A stretch of 64,000 bases of DNA. Source: Streptoverticillium olivoreticuli subsp. olivoreticuli. GTDB taxonomy: Bacteria; Actinomycetota; Actinomycetes; Streptomycetales; Streptomycetaceae. The stretch lies in contig NZ_CP031455.1 in NCBI RefSeq assembly GCF_003391135.1, forward strand, positions 1,054,001 through 1,118,000. The letters are read 5' to 3'. Numbering within the stretch: position 1 is the stretch's first letter; each line of letters opens with the position of its first letter. Below the pieces are notes generated by a model. The model was not told the DNA's origin. It searched no databases and saw only the letters and a list, made by a program, of their open reading frames with translations. Both the position numbers and the translations under genes were made by a program. Shown here piece after piece: positions 25,748 to 37,393 of this stretch.

Positions 25748-27556
25748 TTACCGGGCCAGGGATTTGCGTGCCTGCTCGATGTCCGCGTTGAGACTGGTCG
25801 CGTCCGGCACCGGGGGCAGCATGTCGGTGTCACGGAGCCGCTGGATCAGTTTGTCGAGGTAGAGCTGCCGGTCCTCTCGGGACTGGCTGGGGCCGTGCAG
25901 TGCCGCCTGCCACGATTCCTCGGTCCAGCGGCCGATGTTGACTTCTTGCTTGATGAATTCCTCGTTGTACTGCTTCGCCCGTTCCACGAGCGCGTCCCGG
26001 ATCGCCGTGTCGAACTGCTTGCGGAGCTTCTGGGGGAGGTTCTTGATCTGTTCGCGCGCCGTGCGCTCGGTGCTCCACTTGAGGAGCTTCTTGGCTTCGG
26101 CGGAAGCGCCGCCCTTGTCTATCTCGGCCATCTTCTCGGCCGCGTTGTGCAGGATCACGGCCTTTTCGGCCTCGAGCTGCTGGTGCTCCACCTCGGTGGC
26201 CGATTTGACAAGCTTCTGGAGGCCGTCGGCACGGAAATCCTCGAGGGTCTTCTTCCACGCTTCGTCACGGGCCTGCTGGAAGACCGTGATCGAGGGGATC
26301 TGTGCCTCCTTCCACTTGTCGGTGAAGTAGCGGGCTCCGTGGAGGGTGAGCCCGGCGGGCCACAGCGGGGTGACCAGCAGCGCGTCGGCGCCGAAGCAAG
26401 CGGCGGTGTCGTCGGCGTCGAATCGGCCGTGGTCGGCGGCGGCCCCGGCCTGTGTACCGCATCCCACGAAGGGGACGATCGCGGTGATGGCGGCCGCCTT
26501 GTCCAGGCTCGTGGTGTCGTTGGCGAAGGCGTCGTGCACGCCCTTCGCCCACAGCACACCGCCGGCGACCAGCAGCGCGCCCTTGGCCGTGCTGCCGGCC
26601 GACTTCAGGTTCGCCCGCAGTGCGGACTTCGCCTCGGGTGAGAGCTTGCTGTAGCCGCGGATCCGGGCATGGATCTCGGAAGGTGACAGCTGCTTGCCGT
26701 CGGGCGCGACCACCTTCAGCCCGTATTTGCCCGCGAGCTCGCCGAAGGCCTGCTCGATCTGCTTGGCCTCCAGGTTCTCCAGTGCCTCTCCGGATGTCTC
26801 CCCGGACGGCTTGCCCGCCGTTCCCTCCTCGGAGGGCTTGGTCCGCGACTCACCGTTCTCGCACACGCTCACGGACCGCTTCGCCCGGCCCGACGAACCA
26901 CCGGTCGAGCAGACGCCGTTGCCGTCGGGCCAGCCCTTGCCCGCGAGCCACTGGCTCATGCCGGGGTGCGCGGGGTCGTCGACGCCGACGATGAACAGGT
27001 ATTTCCTCGGGATGTCCCCCTTGTGGGCCCAGGCACCGTTGGTGGACTCCCCGCCGAGGGGGCCGCCGCCGTGGTCGCCCTTGAGCGTGCCGCTGAAGAT
27101 GCGTCCGTCCTTCTTCAGGGCGTCCCACCGGATCTTGACCCTGATGGCGTCCCCGTTCTTCTCGATGGCATTGCTGCCCTCGATGCCCTTCTTCGTCGAG
27201 TCCCACATGAAGACATGTTCGTGATGCCCGTTCTTCGCGTAACCCGAGCCCGCGCTCCTCAGCTCGGATTCCACGTCCTTCCCCTCGGCGGTCCAGCGGC
27301 TCTTCGCGGTCTGCAACCCGTTCTTGTTCAGTGATTCCCGCAGCTCCGCGGTGTCGGCTTCGCCGCGGGGGCGCTTGTCGACGACTATGTGCGTGTACTC
27401 GTCGGCGAGTTCCTGCGAAGTGCCGGCACCGCTGTCCGACTTGACGGGTGGAGCGGCTTGGGCGACCGCCGTACCGGTGACGGCGAACACCATGGCGGAT
27501 ATCACGGCTGTTGTGGTGACGCGCCGTACGGAATGCCGGTGTCTGGGGATGTTCAT
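25748..27556 (-). CDS. Secreted toxin-like protein: putative ART domain, Cys/RAKR loop, hydrophobic translocation-like segment, helical C-terminus
   Basis: 602 residues; AGAGG precedes ATG 27556. A Sec signal ends near residue 35 (V-A-Q-A-A-P). Residues 50-195 look like an ADP-ribosyltransferase-type alpha/beta domain, with L-N-K-N-G-L-Q, H-E-H-V-F-M-W-D-S-T and G-D-I-P-R-K-Y-L-F-I-V-G-V placed as in cholera-toxin-like and Arr-like folds; R-S-E residues are not securely assigned. C206 and C222 bracket a 15-residue loop with R-A-K-R-S-V (214-219), like the nicked disulfide loop of diphtheria toxin. Residues about 323-400 are hydrophobic helices (A-A-I-T-A-I-V-P-F-V-G-C). Residues 400-602 are charged helices and probably coiled coil. 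The toxin role is inferred from architecture only. Confidence 0.55.
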   Translation of the reverse strand: MNIPRHRHSVRRVTTTAVISAMVFAVTGTAVAQAAPPVKSDSGAGTSQELADEYTHIVVDKRPRGEADTAELRESLNKNGLQTAKSRWTAEGKDVESELRSAGSGYAKNGHHEHVFMWDSTKKGIEGSNAIEKNGDAIRVKIRWDALKKDGRIFSGTLKGDHGGGPLGGESTNGAWAHKGDIPRKYLFIVGVDDPAHPGMSQWLAGKGWPDGNGVCSTGGSSGRAKRSVSVCENGESRTKPSEEGTAGKPSGETSGEALENLEAKQIEQAFGELAGKYGLKVVAPDGKQLSPSEIHARIRGYSKLSPEAKSALRANLKSAGSTAKGALLVAGGVLWAKGVHDAFANDTTSLDKAAAITAIVPFVGCGTQAGAAADHGRFDADDTAACFGADALLVTPLWPAGLTLHGARYFTDKWKEAQIPSITVFQQARDEAWKKTLEDFRADGLQKLVKSATEVEHQQLEAEKAVILHNAAEKMAEIDKGGASAEAKKLLKWSTERTAREQIKNLPQKLRKQFDTAIRDALVERAKQYNEEFIKQEVNIGRWTEESWQAALHGPSQSREDRQLYLDKLIQRLRDTDMLPPVPDATSLNADIEQARKSLAR

Positions 27557-27798
27557 CTTTACCTCTGCATGTGTCGTTCGAGGTCACGCGAGGGCAACTG
27601 GAGGGGACTCGTTCTTCGAGCGGGCCAGTGTCTGGCATCCCCTACGTTTTCGTTCTCCGGTACCGGGCACCATCGGCCGCGTGGCCATACCGGTCATCCT
27701 CGGGGAGTAGTGTTCACCCACCTCTGGGCGGGGTCCGCGCGGGTCGGTCCAAGCCCCGGTTAGCGTTCACCGGGCAAGGCTCGGACGGAGGAGACGTG

Positions 27799-28911
27799 GT
27801 GTTCAACTACTTTCCGAACAACTACATGTGGTCGTCGGCGGTGATGTTGTCGATCATGGCCGGTGGGGAGCTGGGGCAGATCGACCGCTGGCTCGCTCCC
27901 TTGCGCGAAGCCGCACCCGATCCCGGCTCGTGGACGAAGGCGTGGGACGGCGCGGCGGCGCAGCAGGAGGAGCTCGCCGAGGAGGATGTGCGTCGCGGGT
28001 TCCGGCGCAGCGCGAGCGCACGCTATCTGCGGGCGTCCACCTACTACCTGACCGGCGAGCGGCAGACGGCACCGGGTCCGGCGAAGACGCGCAGCTACCA
28101 GTGCGCCCTCGCGGCCTTCGCGAAGGCCGTCGAGCACATGCCCCGCCCCCTGGAGCGGGTGGAGATCGACTCACCGGACGGCATCCTGCCCGGCCATCTC
28201 ATCCCCGCCCGCGCTCAGGGGCGCGCACCGGTCGTGATCTTCTACAACGGCTTCGATGTCACCAAGGAGCTCCTCTACGGGATCATCCGCGAGGAGTTCG
28301 CCGACCGGGGCATCGCCTGTCTCGTCGTCGACACGCCCGGCACCGGGGAGCCACTGCGGCTCCGTGGTGTCCCCTCCCGCCCGGACTACGAGGTGCCCAC
28401 CTCCGCGATCGTGGACCACCTCGTGACGCGCCCGGACATCGACCCCGCGCGGATCGGCCTGCTGGGCATCAGCCTCGGGGGCTACTACGCGCCCCGCGGC
28501 GCCTCGTTCGAACACCGGATCAAGGCCTGCGTCGCGTGGGGCGGAGTGTGGGACTACGGCGCCGTCTGGCAGCGACGATGGGCCACGCGGTCGACGACCA
28601 CCTCGGTGCCGTTCTGGCAGCTGCCCTGGGTGATGGGCACCGACACCATGGAGCAGGCACTGGAGCGGGTCAAGCAGTGGACCCTCCTCGACGCGCTGCC
28701 CCACCTCACCCAGCCGCTGCTGATCGTCCACGGCGAACACGACGGAGCCATCCCGCTCGAGGACGCCCGCAAGGCACTCCGGGCCGCCGGCTCGGCCGAC
28801 AAGGAACTACGCGTCTTCACCGTCGCGGAAGGCGGCTCCGAGCACTGCAACGCCGACGACCCCGACCCCGCCCGGCAGCTGATCGCCGACTGGTTCGCCG
28901 ACCACTTGTGA
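27799..28911 (+). CDS. Alpha/beta hydrolase related to 2,6-dihydroxypseudooxynicotine hydrolase/FrsA group
   Basis: 370 residues from GTG 27799, spaced 4 bp from GGAGGAGA; GTG 27796 is too close and the longer frame from 27571 is not protein-like. A helical N-terminal cap (residues 1-125) precedes the hydrolase core. Catalytic features are F-Y-N-G-F-D-V-T-K (oxyanion strand), L-G-I-S-L-G-G-Y (nucleophile Ser), V-H-G-E-H-D-G-A (Asp) and S-E-H-C-N-A-D (His). This is the C-C bond hydrolase/acyl esterase group. It ends 108 bp upstream of the PKS gene on the same strand and may belong to the same pathway. Confidence 0.82.
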   Translation: MFNYFPNNYMWSSAVMLSIMAGGELGQIDRWLAPLREAAPDPGSWTKAWDGAAAQQEELAEEDVRRGFRRSASARYLRASTYYLTGERQTAPGPAKTRSYQCALAAFAKAVEHMPRPLERVEIDSPDGILPGHLIPARAQGRAPVVIFYNGFDVTKELLYGIIREEFADRGIACLVVDTPGTGEPLRLRGVPSRPDYEVPTSAIVDHLVTRPDIDPARIGLLGISLGGYYAPRGASFEHRIKACVAWGGVWDYGAVWQRRWATRSTTTSVPFWQLPWVMGTDTMEQALERVKQWTLLDALPHLTQPLLIVHGEHDGAIPLEDARKALRAAGSADKELRVFTVAEGGSEHCNADDPDPARQLIADWFADHL

Positions 28912-29019
28912 TCCCGGGAGATCCGGCCGGACCCATGGAGCCCCGCTCCAGGAGCATCCTCATCGGTACGGTGTCCGGGCAGGGCGCTCTCTCGTTCGAC
29001 GCGTGACCAAGGGGTGGGA

Positions 29020-32000
29020 ATGGCGAGGATTCATGGCGAGTTGATCCGTGCGTTACCGGGTGTGCTGAAGGAGCACGCGGTGCGGTCGGGGGGAAAGACC
29101 GCGTTCGCGGATGCCCGGCGGAGCGTGACCTACCGGCAACTGGAGGAGCGGACCGGGCGGTTGGCGGGGCATCTGGCGCGGCTCGGCGTGGGGCGTGGCG
29201 ACCGGGTGGGGATCCATCTGGGCAACCGGGTGGAAATGGTGGAGAGTTGCCTCGCGGTGCTGCGAGCGGGGGCGGTGGGGGTTCCGTTCGATCCAGGGGC
29301 GGCGGACGCGGAGCTGGCGTACTTCCTCGAGGACAGTGGCGCGGTCGCGGTCGTCACCGAAGCGGCGCTGCTGCCTCGGGTCGGACGACTGGCAGCCGGA
29401 CAGCCGCGGTTACGGGTCGTGGTGGTGGGCACGGACGCCGTACCGGACGGGGCACCCGCGGGCACGGTCGCATTCGAGGAACTGGCCGGGACGGACCCGG
29501 GCGTACCGCCCCGGGACGACCTCGGCCTGGACGAGCCGGCCTGGATCCACTACACCTCGGGCACCACCGGGCGGAGCAAGGGCGTGGTGTCCGGTCAGCG
29601 TGCCGCGCTGTGGTCGGTGGCGGCGGCGTACGTCCCGCTGTGGGGGCTGGAGCCGCGGGACCGACTGCTGTGGCCGCTGCCGATGTTCCACGCCTACGCG
29701 CATTCGTTGTGCCTGCTGGGTGTGGTCTCGGTGGGCGCGGGCGCGTATCTCCTCGACAGGGCCGCGAGCGTCGCGCAGGCCCTCGCCGAGCAGTCGTTCA
29801 CCGTCGTGGCGGGGGTGCCCGCCACGTACCACCTGCTGGTGGACGCGGTACGGGAGGGCCGACGGCCGCTGCCCGGCCTGCGCGTGTGCGTCACGGCGGG
29901 CGCGCCGTGCCCGCCGACGCTGCGTGCGGATGTCGAGGAGCTGCTGGGTGTCCCCCTGCTCTCCGGCTACGGCAGCACCGAGACCTGCGGGAAGATCGCG
30001 GTCGACCTGCTCGACGGGGAGCGGGAGGGCGTCGGCGCTCCGCTGGTGCCCGGCGTCGAGGTGCGGCTGACCGATCCGGTGAGCGGCGAGGACGATGAGG
30101 AAGGCGAGATCTGGGTTCGCGGGCCGAATCTGATGATCGGTTACCACCGTCGTCCGGACGAGACGGCGCGGGCGTTCAGGGACGGCTGGTACCGCACGGG
30201 AGATCTCGGCCGCCGGGATGAACACGGCCGCCTGCGGGTCACCGGCCGTGTCAAGGAACTGATCATCCGCGGCGGCGAGAACGTCAACCCGGTCGAGGTC
30301 GAGCAGGTGCTGCTCACCTGCCCCGGTGTGGCGGACGCGGCTGTCATCGGCCGGCCGCACGACGTGCTGGGTGAGGTGCCTGTCGCCTTCGTGGTCCCGG
30401 GCCCGCGCGGCGTCGGCACCGATCGGGTGCTCGCCGTGTGCCGGGAGCGACTGTCGGGCTTCAAGGTGCCGGATGAGGTGTACGAGACCGACGCCGTGCC
30501 CCGTACCCCGTCCGGCAAGACCGACCGCCCGGCGCTGGCACGGCAGTTGGCCGAGCGGTTGGGCGCGGCGCGCGAAGCCGCCGCGTCCGCCCTGCGGGAG
30601 CGTCTGCTGGCCCTGGCTCCGTCCGGGCGGTACGACGCCGTGCTGCGTCTCGTCCTCGACCAGGTGGCGCGGACAGGCGGCGTGCCCGCGCGGGAGCTGG
30701 ATCCGGACCGGCCCTTCACCGACTTCGGGCTCGCGTCCCTCGGAGGTGTGCTGCTGCGTGACCGGCTCGGCGCGGACACCGGGCTGGATCTGCCCGCGAC
30801 CTTGGTGTTCGACCACCCGACGCCCGCAGCGGTGGCGCGTTTCCTGCACACCGCGCTGCTCGGGGAATCCGCGCCGGAGGCAAGTGGCACCAGCGCGCGT
30901 ACGGCCTCCATGGAGCCGGTGGCGATCGTGGCCATGGCGTGCCGGTATCCGGGAGATGTGGCCTCACCCGAGGACCTGTGGCAGCTGGTCGCGGACGGGA
31001 CGGACGCGACGTCGGACTTCCCCGCCGACCGCGGCTGGGACCTGACAGAGCTCTTCGACCCCGACCCGGACCACCTCGGCACCACCGTCACCCGCCGCGG
31101 TGGATTCCTGCACCGGGCGGCCGACTTCGACGCCGCCTTCTTCGGGATGTCCCCACGGGAGGCGCTGGCCACCGATCCGCAGCAGCGGCTGCTGCTGGAG
31201 ACCGCCTGGGAGGTCTGCGAGCGGGCGGGCATCGACCCGACGGCCCTGCGCGGCAGCGACACCGGCGTGTTCGTCGGCGTGATGCACGACGACTACGCCG
31301 GCCGCCTCCTGCACCGCGGCCCGCACGAACTGGAGGCACATCTCGCCCTGGGCTCGGCGAGCAGCGTGGCCTCGGGCCGCGTCGCGTACGCCCTGGGCCT
31401 GCGCGGGCCCGCCGTGACGGTGGACACCGCCTGTTCGTCGTCGCTGGTGGCGATGCACTGGGCCGCCCGTGCCCTGCGGTCCGGCGAGTGCTCGCTGGCG
31501 GTGGCCGGGGGTGTCACCGTGATGGCCACGCCGGCGCCGTTCGTCGCGTTCAGCAGGTTGCGCGGTATGGCGCCGGACGGCCGGTGCAAGCCGTTCTCGG
31601 CCTCGGCCGACGGCACCGGCTGGGCCGAGGGCGCCGGGGTGGTCCTGCTGGAGCGGCTCTCCGACGCCCTGCGCAACGGCCACCCGGTGCTGGCCCTGCT
31701 GCGCGGCTCGGCCGTCGGCTCCGACGGTGCCTCCAACGGCCTGACCGCGCCCAGTGGTCCGGCACAGCAGCAGGTGATCCGCGAGGCCCTGGCCGACGCC
31801 GGGCTGTCCCCGGCCGACGTCGATGCTGTCGAGACGCACGGCACCGGTACCGCGCTCGGCGACCCCGTCGAGGCTCAGGCGCTGCTGGCCGTGTACGGGC
31901 GCGAGCGGCCCACCGACCGGCCGTTGTGGCTCGGCGCGCTGAAGTCCAACATCGGGCACACGCAGGCCGCGGCCGGTGTCGGCGGAGTGATCAAGACCGT

Positions 32001-35000
32001 CCTGGCGATGCGCCGGGGACGGCTGCCGGGTGTCTTGCACTGCGAGGAGCCTTCGCCGCGCGTGGACTGGTCGTCGGGCTCCGTACGGCTGCCGATCAGG
32101 GCGGAGGAGTGGCATCCCGCGCCGGGCAGCCCGCGCAGGGCAGGGGTGTCCGCGTTCGGCATAGGCGGGACGAACGCCCACGTCATCCTGGAAGAGGCCG
32201 ATCCCGGCATCCCCTCCCCCGCGGCCGTGCCGTGGAAGACGGTGCCCCCGCTGCTGCTGTCGGGCGCGGAGCCGGAGGCCCTGCGCGCGCAGGCCCGGCA
32301 GACTGCGTCCCTGCTGCGGGAGCAGCCCCGACTGTCCTCGTTGGACGTCGCGTTCTCCCTGGCCACGACCCGGGCCGCGCTCACGCACCGGACGGCCGTG
32401 CCCGTCGGCGACGACCGGGAAGCACTGCTGAGCGCTCTCGACGCCCTGGCGGAGACCGGAACCACCGAAGCGCGGCCGTCCACCGCACGGCTGGCCCTGT
32501 TGTTCGCCGGCCAGGGCGCGCAGCGGCCGGGCATGGGGCAGGATCTCCATGCTGCCTTCCCTGTCTTCGCCGCCGCCTTCGACGCCCTGTGCGACCGGTT
32601 CGACGCCGGGCGCAGTCTAGGCCGGCCACTTCGGGCCGTGCTGTGGGCGGACGAGGGGACTCAGGACGCCGCCTTGCTGAACCGGACGGACTTCGCACAG
32701 GCGGGCCTGTTCGTCTTCGAGGTGGCGCTGTTCCGGCTGCTGATGTCCTGGGGCGTACGGCCAGACGTCCTGGCCGGGCACTCCGTCGGCGAGCTGGCGG
32801 CGGCCCACGCCGCGGGCGTCCTGTCGGAAGGGGACGCGGTAGAGCTGGTCGCCGCCCGGGGGCGGCTGATGAGTCGACTGCCCGGGAACGGGGCCATGGT
32901 GGCCCTGGAGGCGTCCGAGGAGGAGACGGTGCGTCAGCTGGCGGAGCTGCCGGACCTGGCCGACCGGATCGCCATCGCGGCGGTGAACGGTCCGCGGTCG
33001 GTCGTCGTCTCCGGGGAGGAGGAAGCAGTGCTCGCCGTCGCGGCCCGCTTCGCCGGGCGCGGACGCCGCACCACGCGGCTGCGGGCGGGCCATGCCTTCC
33101 ACTCTCCTTTGATGCAACCGATGCTCGCCGAATTCGGCCGCGTCGCGTCACGGCTGACGTACCGGGCGCCGCGCATACCGGTGATGTCGACGCTGACCGG
33201 GTGTCAGGCCGCCGGGGACGACCTGCGCTCGGCCGCGTACTGGGTGCGCCACGCCCGTGAGACCGTGCGTTTCGCGGACGCCGTACACCGCCTGGCGCAG
33301 GACGAGCGGGTGACCGCGTTCGCCGAGGTCGGGCCAGACGCGCAGCTCACCGCGGCCGCCACGGCGGGCCTGGCCGATCAGGGCGAGGGGCTGTTGCTCA
33401 CGGCCACCGCGCGGGCCGGCGCGCCGGAGACCGGGACGGTCCTGGCCGCGCTCGCCCGGCTGCACGTACGCGGACTGCCGGTGGACTGGCGCCGGGTGTA
33501 CGCGGGCAGCGGCGCCCGGCGGGTGGACCTGCCGACCTATCCCTTCCAGCGGCAGCGCTACTGGCTGGAGGACACTGCCTCCACAGCGGACGGCCACGGC
33601 CACCCTTTGCTGACGCAGACGACCAGCGTGCCCGGCACGCAACGCCTGTTGTGCACCGGGCACCTGTCCACCGAGGCCCAGCCATGGCTGCGCGACCACG
33701 TCATCGCCGGACGCGCGCTCGTACCGGCCGCCGTATTCGCCGAAATGGCGATCCACGCGGGCGACGCGTGCGGGCTGGACGTACTGGAGGACTTGGCGCT
33801 GCTGACCCCACTGGCTCTGCCGGACTCCGGCGACCGGGTTCAGGTGCAGGTGGCCCTCGGCGAACCGGACTCCTCCGGCCGCCGCACCGTCGACGTCCAC
33901 TCCCGCCCTCAGGAGTCGGGTGCGCTCGGCTCCTGGACGCGGCACGCGACCGGGCGGCTCGGACCGGCCACCGGACATCCGGCCCATGAGGCCGAAGCTT
34001 CCGTGTGGCCGCCGCCGGACGCCGTGCCCGTGGACCTCACCGGTGCCTACGAGCACCTGGCCGCCGCCGGTTACGCGTACGGCCCCGCGTTCCAGGGCGT
34101 CACGGCCGCTTGGCAGGGGCAGGATGAGGAGTTGTTCGCCGAGGTGCGGCTGCCCGACGCGGCGAGCGCCCACGCCCGGCGGTACGGCATCCACCCCGCT
34201 CTGCTGGACGCCGCGCTGCACGTCGTACTGCTCATCGCCCCGCCCGCCGGGCCCGCCCGGCTGCCCTTCGCCCTGAGCGGCCTGGCCCTGTACGCCACCG
34301 GCGCCACGGCGCTGCGCGTCCGTATACGCCCCGCCGGCGCGGACACCGTCACCGTGGACCTCGCCGACCGCACGGGCAGGCCGGTGGTCCGGTTGGGGTC
34401 CTTGACCACGCGGCCGGTCCCGGAGTCGCTCGACATCGCGACCGGGGCCGGGGGGCTGTACCACCTGCGGTGGACCGGCGTTCCGGTCGGCGGCGACGGA
34501 CCTGCCCTGACCGTGGTGGCACCGGACGATCTGGCCCTGCGCTCCGCGCTTCCCGCCCTGTCCCCCGGAAATCGGAACGCCACTGAGACGGTGGTCGTCT
34601 CGCTGTCCGCGACATCCACCGATCCGGTCGCGGACACGCACGCCTTGACCACGCGGGCTCTGTCCGTGCTGCAGTCCCAACTTTCCGTTCCTGGGAGGAA
34701 TTTGGTCGTGGTGACCCGTGGCGCCTCCTCGCGGGTGCCGGATCTGTCCGCCGCCGCGGTATGGGGCCTGATGCGTTCCGCGCAGTCGGAGTATCCCGGC
34801 CGCCTCACGGCCGTGGACACGGACGGGCGGCCCGAGTCGCTGCGTCTGCTGCCCGCCGCCCTCGCCACGGGCGAGCCTCAGCTCTCCCTCGCAGATGGCG
34901 CTGTGCGCGTCCCCCGGTTGGCGGAGGCTGATGTGCCCTCTTCCGGTGGCGGCTTCGCGAGCGGCGGCACCGTACTGCTCACCGGCGGCACCGGCGCCCT

Positions 35001-36906
35001 CGGCGGGCTGCTGGCCCGGCACCTGGTCGCCCGGCACGGGATCCGGCACCTCGTCCTCGTCAGCCGTCGCGGTCCGCGTGCAGCGGGTGCCGAGCGGCTG
35101 CGGGCCGCGTTGGAGCAGGCCGGTGCCCGCGTGGATGTGCTCGCGTGCGACGTCGCCGACCGCTCCCAACTGGCCACCGTTGTCGAGAAGTACGCGCAGG
35201 ACCTGACCGCCGTCGTGCATGCCGCCGGGGTCCTGGACGACGGCGTACTGGAGGCGCTGACGCCCGAGCGGACGGCCGACGTGCTGCGGGCGAAGGCGGA
35301 CGCGGCCTGGAATCTGCACGAGCTGACGCGGCAGCTGCCCTTGTCACACTTCGTGCTGTTCTCCTCGGCGGCCGGGCTGCTCGGCAATCCCGGCCAGGCC
35401 GACTACGCTGCCGCGAACGCCTTCCTGGACGCGCTCGCGCACCACCGCGCCGCCCTCGGCCTGCCCGCGCTCTCCCTCGCCTGGGGGCCCTGGGCGGACG
35501 AGGACGGGATGGCCGCGCGCACCGACCGTACGGACCGGGCCGGAGGCGGTGTGCTGCGCGCGGTCTCCCCCGCGCAGGGCCTGGCGATGTTCGATGCCGC
35601 GCTGGGCAGCACCGAACCGGTGCTCGCCCCGCTGCTGCTGGACCGCTCCGGTCCGGCCGTTCCCGCCGGGACATCGGTGCCGCCGCCACTGCGAGGGCTG
35701 TTGCGCCCGGCCCGCCCGGCGGTCCCGGCCAAGGATGACGCCTCCGGGAACGCGGCCGGGGGCTGGCGGGAGCGGATCGCGTCGCTGCCCGTATCCGACC
35801 GCGTGCCCATCCTGTTGAAGCTGGTCCGCGAGGAGGTCGCCACGGTGCTCGGTCATCCGGACGCGACCGCCGTGGCCCCCGGCCGACCCTTCGCCGAGCT
35901 GGGCTTCGACTCCCTGACCGGGGTACTGCTGCGCAACCGTCTCAGTGCGCTCACGGGCCTGCCGCTGCCCGCCGGCGCCGTGTTCGACCGGCCCAGCGCC
36001 GCGGAGCTGGCCGACTATCTGTGCGAGGAGCTGAGCGGCGCACCGTCCGGACAACGGCCGCCCCAGACGCTCACCTCCCTCTACCGGCGGGTGTGCGAGA
36101 CGGGCGATGTCGTCTCGGCGATGCACCTGCTGGTGACGGCCTCGCTCGCCGTGCCCGCCTTCGACCGCGCCGACAGCGCCCGGCACGCACTCGCCCCGCT
36201 CAGGCTGGCCGAAGGCACCGGCACTCCCGCGCTGGTGTGCTTCCCCGGCTTCTCCCCCGGCCTCGGCAGTCCCTGGTACGCGGCGATGGCCCCCTTCCTC
36301 GGCGGCGACGTCCTTGAGATCCAGCACCCCGGCGTCAACCGCGGGGAGGCGGTCGCGCGTGACTGGGAGACCCTCGTGGACCTCCACGCCGCTACGGTCC
36401 AAGAGCTCCTCGGCGACCGCCCGTATGCCATCGTCGGCTACTCGATGGGCGGCTACCCCGCGCACTCGGTGGCCGCCCGGCTCGCCAGGACCGGCACACC
36501 GCCGACCGGCCTCGCCATCGTCGACACCTATCACGTCACCCCGGACCGCGAGACCGAACCATGGCTCCTGGCCATGCCCGCCCGCCTCCCCCTTGAGATG
36601 GGCGAGCGGTTCGACACCGCCGTGGACGACATGTCCATGGCCGCCCTGGGGGCCTACACCCGCATGACCCGTGGCTGGTGCCCACAACCGACGGGCGTCC
36701 CCACACTGCTGGTCCGCGCAACGGAACCGACGCCGCTCCACGGCGACAGCAGGGCGGAAGACGCGGACTGGCGGACCTCTTGGCTGGATCCGTACGACAC
36801 CGTGGACGTCCCCGGCAACCACCGGAGCATGAACGAGGAACACGCACGCACGACAGCGGAGGCGATCCGAGCGTGGCCGGGGACACTGGCCGGCGCCGAC
36901 GGGTAG
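29020..36906 (+). CDS. Stand-alone modular type I polyketide synthase: AL-ACP-KS-AT-DH-KR-ACP-TE
   Basis: 2,628 residues; ATG 29020 preferred over GTG 29014 by spacing to AAGGGG. Domains: acyl-AMP ligase 1-520 ([10 protein letters not shown] at 179-188, K500 in P-S-G-K-T-D-R); ACP1 with S573; KS about 631-1060 with C805, H940, H980; AT about 1155-1460 with S1255 in G-H-S-V-G and H-A-F-H at 1358-1361, predicting malonyl-CoA; DH about 1528-1810 with H1560 and D1730; KR about 1975-2160 with [11 protein letters not shown] at 2072-2074 (B-type), S2116 and Y2129; ACP2 with S2298; TE with S2475 in G-Y-S-M-G-G and H2601. All domains look active. Predicted chemistry: activated starter acid, one malonyl extension, ketoreduction, dehydration, release as a 2-enoic acid or ester. 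Starter unknown. Confidence 0.92.
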   Translation: MARIHGELIRALPGVLKEHAVRSGGKTAFADARRSVTYRQLEERTGRLAGHLARLGVGRGDRVGIHLGNRVEMVESCLAVLRAGAVGVPFDPGAADAELAYFLEDSGAVAVVTEAALLPRVGRLAAGQPRLRVVVVGTDAVPDGAPAGTVAFEELAGTDPGVPPRDDLGLDEPAWIHYTSGTTGRSKGVVSGQRAALWSVAAAYVPLWGLEPRDRLLWPLPMFHAYAHSLCLLGVVSVGAGAYLLDRAASVAQALAEQSFTVVAGVPATYHLLVDAVREGRRPLPGLRVCVTAGAPCPPTLRADVEELLGVPLLSGYGSTETCGKIAVDLLDGEREGVGAPLVPGVEVRLTDPVSGEDDEEGEIWVRGPNLMIGYHRRPDETARAFRDGWYRTGDLGRRDEHGRLRVTGRVKELIIRGGENVNPVEVEQVLLTCPGVADAAVIGRPHDVLGEVPVAFVVPGPRGVGTDRVLAVCRERLSGFKVPDEVYETDAVPRTPSGKTDRPALARQLAERLGAAREAAASALRERLLALAPSGRYDAVLRLVLDQVARTGGVPARELDPDRPFTDFGLASLGGVLLRDRLGADTGLDLPATLVFDHPTPAAVARFLHTALLGESAPEASGTSARTASMEPVAIVAMACRYPGDVASPEDLWQLVADGTDATSDFPADRGWDLTELFDPDPDHLGTTVTRRGGFLHRAADFDAAFFGMSPREALATDPQQRLLLETAWEVCERAGIDPTALRGSDTGVFVGVMHDDYAGRLLHRGPHELEAHLALGSASSVASGRVAYALGLRGPAVTVDTACSSSLVAMHWAARALRSGECSLAVAGGVTVMATPAPFVAFSRLRGMAPDGRCKPFSASADGTGWAEGAGVVLLERLSDALRNGHPVLALLRGSAVGSDGASNGLTAPSGPAQQQVIREALADAGLSPADVDAVETHGTGTALGDPVEAQALLAVYGRERPTDRPLWLGALKSNIGHTQAAAGVGGVIKTVLAMRRGRLPGVLHCEEPSPRVDWSSGSVRLPIRAEEWHPAPGSPRRAGVSAFGIGGTNAHVILEEADPGIPSPAAVPWKTVPPLLLSGAEPEALRAQARQTASLLREQPRLSSLDVAFSLATTRAALTHRTAVPVGDDREALLSALDALAETGTTEARPSTARLALLFAGQGAQRPGMGQDLHAAFPVFAAAFDALCDRFDAGRSLGRPLRAVLWADEGTQDAALLNRTDFAQAGLFVFEVALFRLLMSWGVRPDVLAGHSVGELAAAHAAGVLSEGDAVELVAARGRLMSRLPGNGAMVALEASEEETVRQLAELPDLADRIAIAAVNGPRSVVVSGEEEAVLAVAARFAGRGRRTTRLRAGHAFHSPLMQPMLAEFGRVASRLTYRAPRIPVMSTLTGCQAAGDDLRSAAYWVRHARETVRFADAVHRLAQDERVTAFAEVGPDAQLTAAATAGLADQGEGLLLTATARAGAPETGTVLAALARLHVRGLPVDWRRVYAGSGARRVDLPTYPFQRQRYWLEDTASTADGHGHPLLTQTTSVPGTQRLLCTGHLSTEAQPWLRDHVIAGRALVPAAVFAEMAIHAGDACGLDVLEDLALLTPLALPDSGDRVQVQVALGEPDSSGRRTVDVHSRPQESGALGSWTRHATGRLGPATGHPAHEAEASVWPPPDAVPVDLTGAYEHLAAAGYAYGPAFQGVTAAWQGQDEELFAEVRLPDAASAHARRYGIHPALLDAALHVVLLIAPPAGPARLPFALSGLALYATGATALRVRIRPAGADTVTVDLADRTGRPVVRLGSLTTRPVPESLDIATGAGGLYHLRWTGVPVGGDGPALTVVAPDDLALRSALPALSPGNRNATETVVVSLSATSTDPVADTHALTTRALSVLQSQLSVPGRNLVVVTRGASSRVPDLSAAAVWGLMRSAQSEYPGRLTAVDTDGRPESLRLLPAALATGEPQLSLADGAVRVPRLAEADVPSSGGGFASGGTVLLTGGTGALGGLLARHLVARHGIRHLVLVSRRGPRAAGAERLRAALEQAGARVDVLACDVADRSQLATVVEKYAQDLTAVVHAAGVLDDGVLEALTPERTADVLRAKADAAWNLHELTRQLPLSHFVLFSSAAGLLGNPGQADYAAANAFLDALAHHRAALGLPALSLAWGPWADEDGMAARTDRTDRAGGGVLRAVSPAQGLAMFDAALGSTEPVLAPLLLDRSGPAVPAGTSVPPPLRGLLRPARPAVPAKDDASGNAAGGWRERIASLPVSDRVPILLKLVREEVATVLGHPDATAVAPGRPFAELGFDSLTGVLLRNRLSALTGLPLPAGAVFDRPSAAELADYLCEELSGAPSGQRPPQTLTSLYRRVCETGDVVSAMHLLVTASLAVPAFDRADSARHALAPLRLAEGTGTPALVCFPGFSPGLGSPWYAAMAPFLGGDVLEIQHPGVNRGEAVARDWETLVDLHAATVQELLGDRPYAIVGYSMGGYPAHSVAARLARTGTPPTGLAIVDTYHVTPDRETEPWLLAMPARLPLEMGERFDTAVDDMSMAALGAYTRMTRGWCPQPTGVPTLLVRATEPTPLHGDSRAEDADWRTSWLDPYDTVDVPGNHRSMNEEHARTTAEAIRAWPGTLAGADG

Positions 36907-36965
36907 CCCTGACCGTCACGGCCGCAGGTGCGACCACTCAGGACTACCCCAAACCTAACGGACCA

Positions 36966-37352
36966 TCACTTCTTGCACAGAGGGACCTGTGACAGGTTCT
37001 CGACGTAGCGCGCCGAGACGTAGCCGGGCTTGACGGCCAGCAGATACCACAGGTCGTTGCCGTCCACCTTCTGTCCGTGCTTCTTGCAGGACAGTTCGAC
37101 GACCGTGCCCGGCTTGAGCGCGCCGAGGAAGGTGGAGGCGGACTTGGGCTGTTCACGGATCGACAGGGGCAGTCTGGAGACCACCTTGCCCTTCGGCGCG
37201 GCAGGTTTGGCGGCAGGCTCCGCGGAGACGTCACCCCGGGTCGGCTGGGCGCTGTGGGCTCCGGCCGGGGCGGCGGCCAGGAGCGCTCCGGAGCCGGCCA
37301 GCAGGATCGCCGCGCCCGCGGCGGCCGTGCGACGCATCGACAGATACATCAT
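36966..37352 (-). CDS. Small secreted SH3-like protein
   Basis: 128 residues, GGGAGATAG ribosome site before ATG 37352. Signal peptide to about residue 32 (A-G-A-H-S). A 25-residue Ala/Pro/Lys linker is followed by a bacterial SH3-like domain: L-S-I-R-E-Q-P-K-S-A-S-T-F-L-G-A-L-K-P-G-T-V, then D-L-W-Y-L-L and G-Y-V-S-A-R-Y-V. Two cysteines (in L-S-C-K-K and P-L-C-K-K) could make a disulfide. Such proteins commonly bind peptidoglycan or act as secreted accessory factors. Role unknown. Confidence 0.75.
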   Translation of the reverse strand: MMYLSMRRTAAAGAAILLAGSGALLAAAPAGAHSAQPTRGDVSAEPAAKPAAPKGKVVSRLPLSIREQPKSASTFLGALKPGTVVELSCKKHGQKVDGNDLWYLLAVKPGYVSARYVENLSQVPLCKK

Positions 37353-37393
37353 CTATCTCCCTTTCCATCCTTGAAGGCATTAACGGGAGGTAC

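Noticed and set aside
25646..26641. A plus-strand frame of 331 codons across the toxin-like gene
   Set aside because: Antisense, low-complexity Gly/Val/Leu composition, no domain; the minus-strand gene has a signal peptide and ribosome site.
33148..35319. A 723-codon minus-strand frame inside the PKS
   Set aside because: Fully antisense to intact AT, DH and KR domains with correct active sites.
36906..37352. A separate PKS module or phosphopantetheinyl transferase after the PKS
   Set aside because: The TE and stop at 36906 end the assembly line; what follows is a small SH3-like protein on the other strand.
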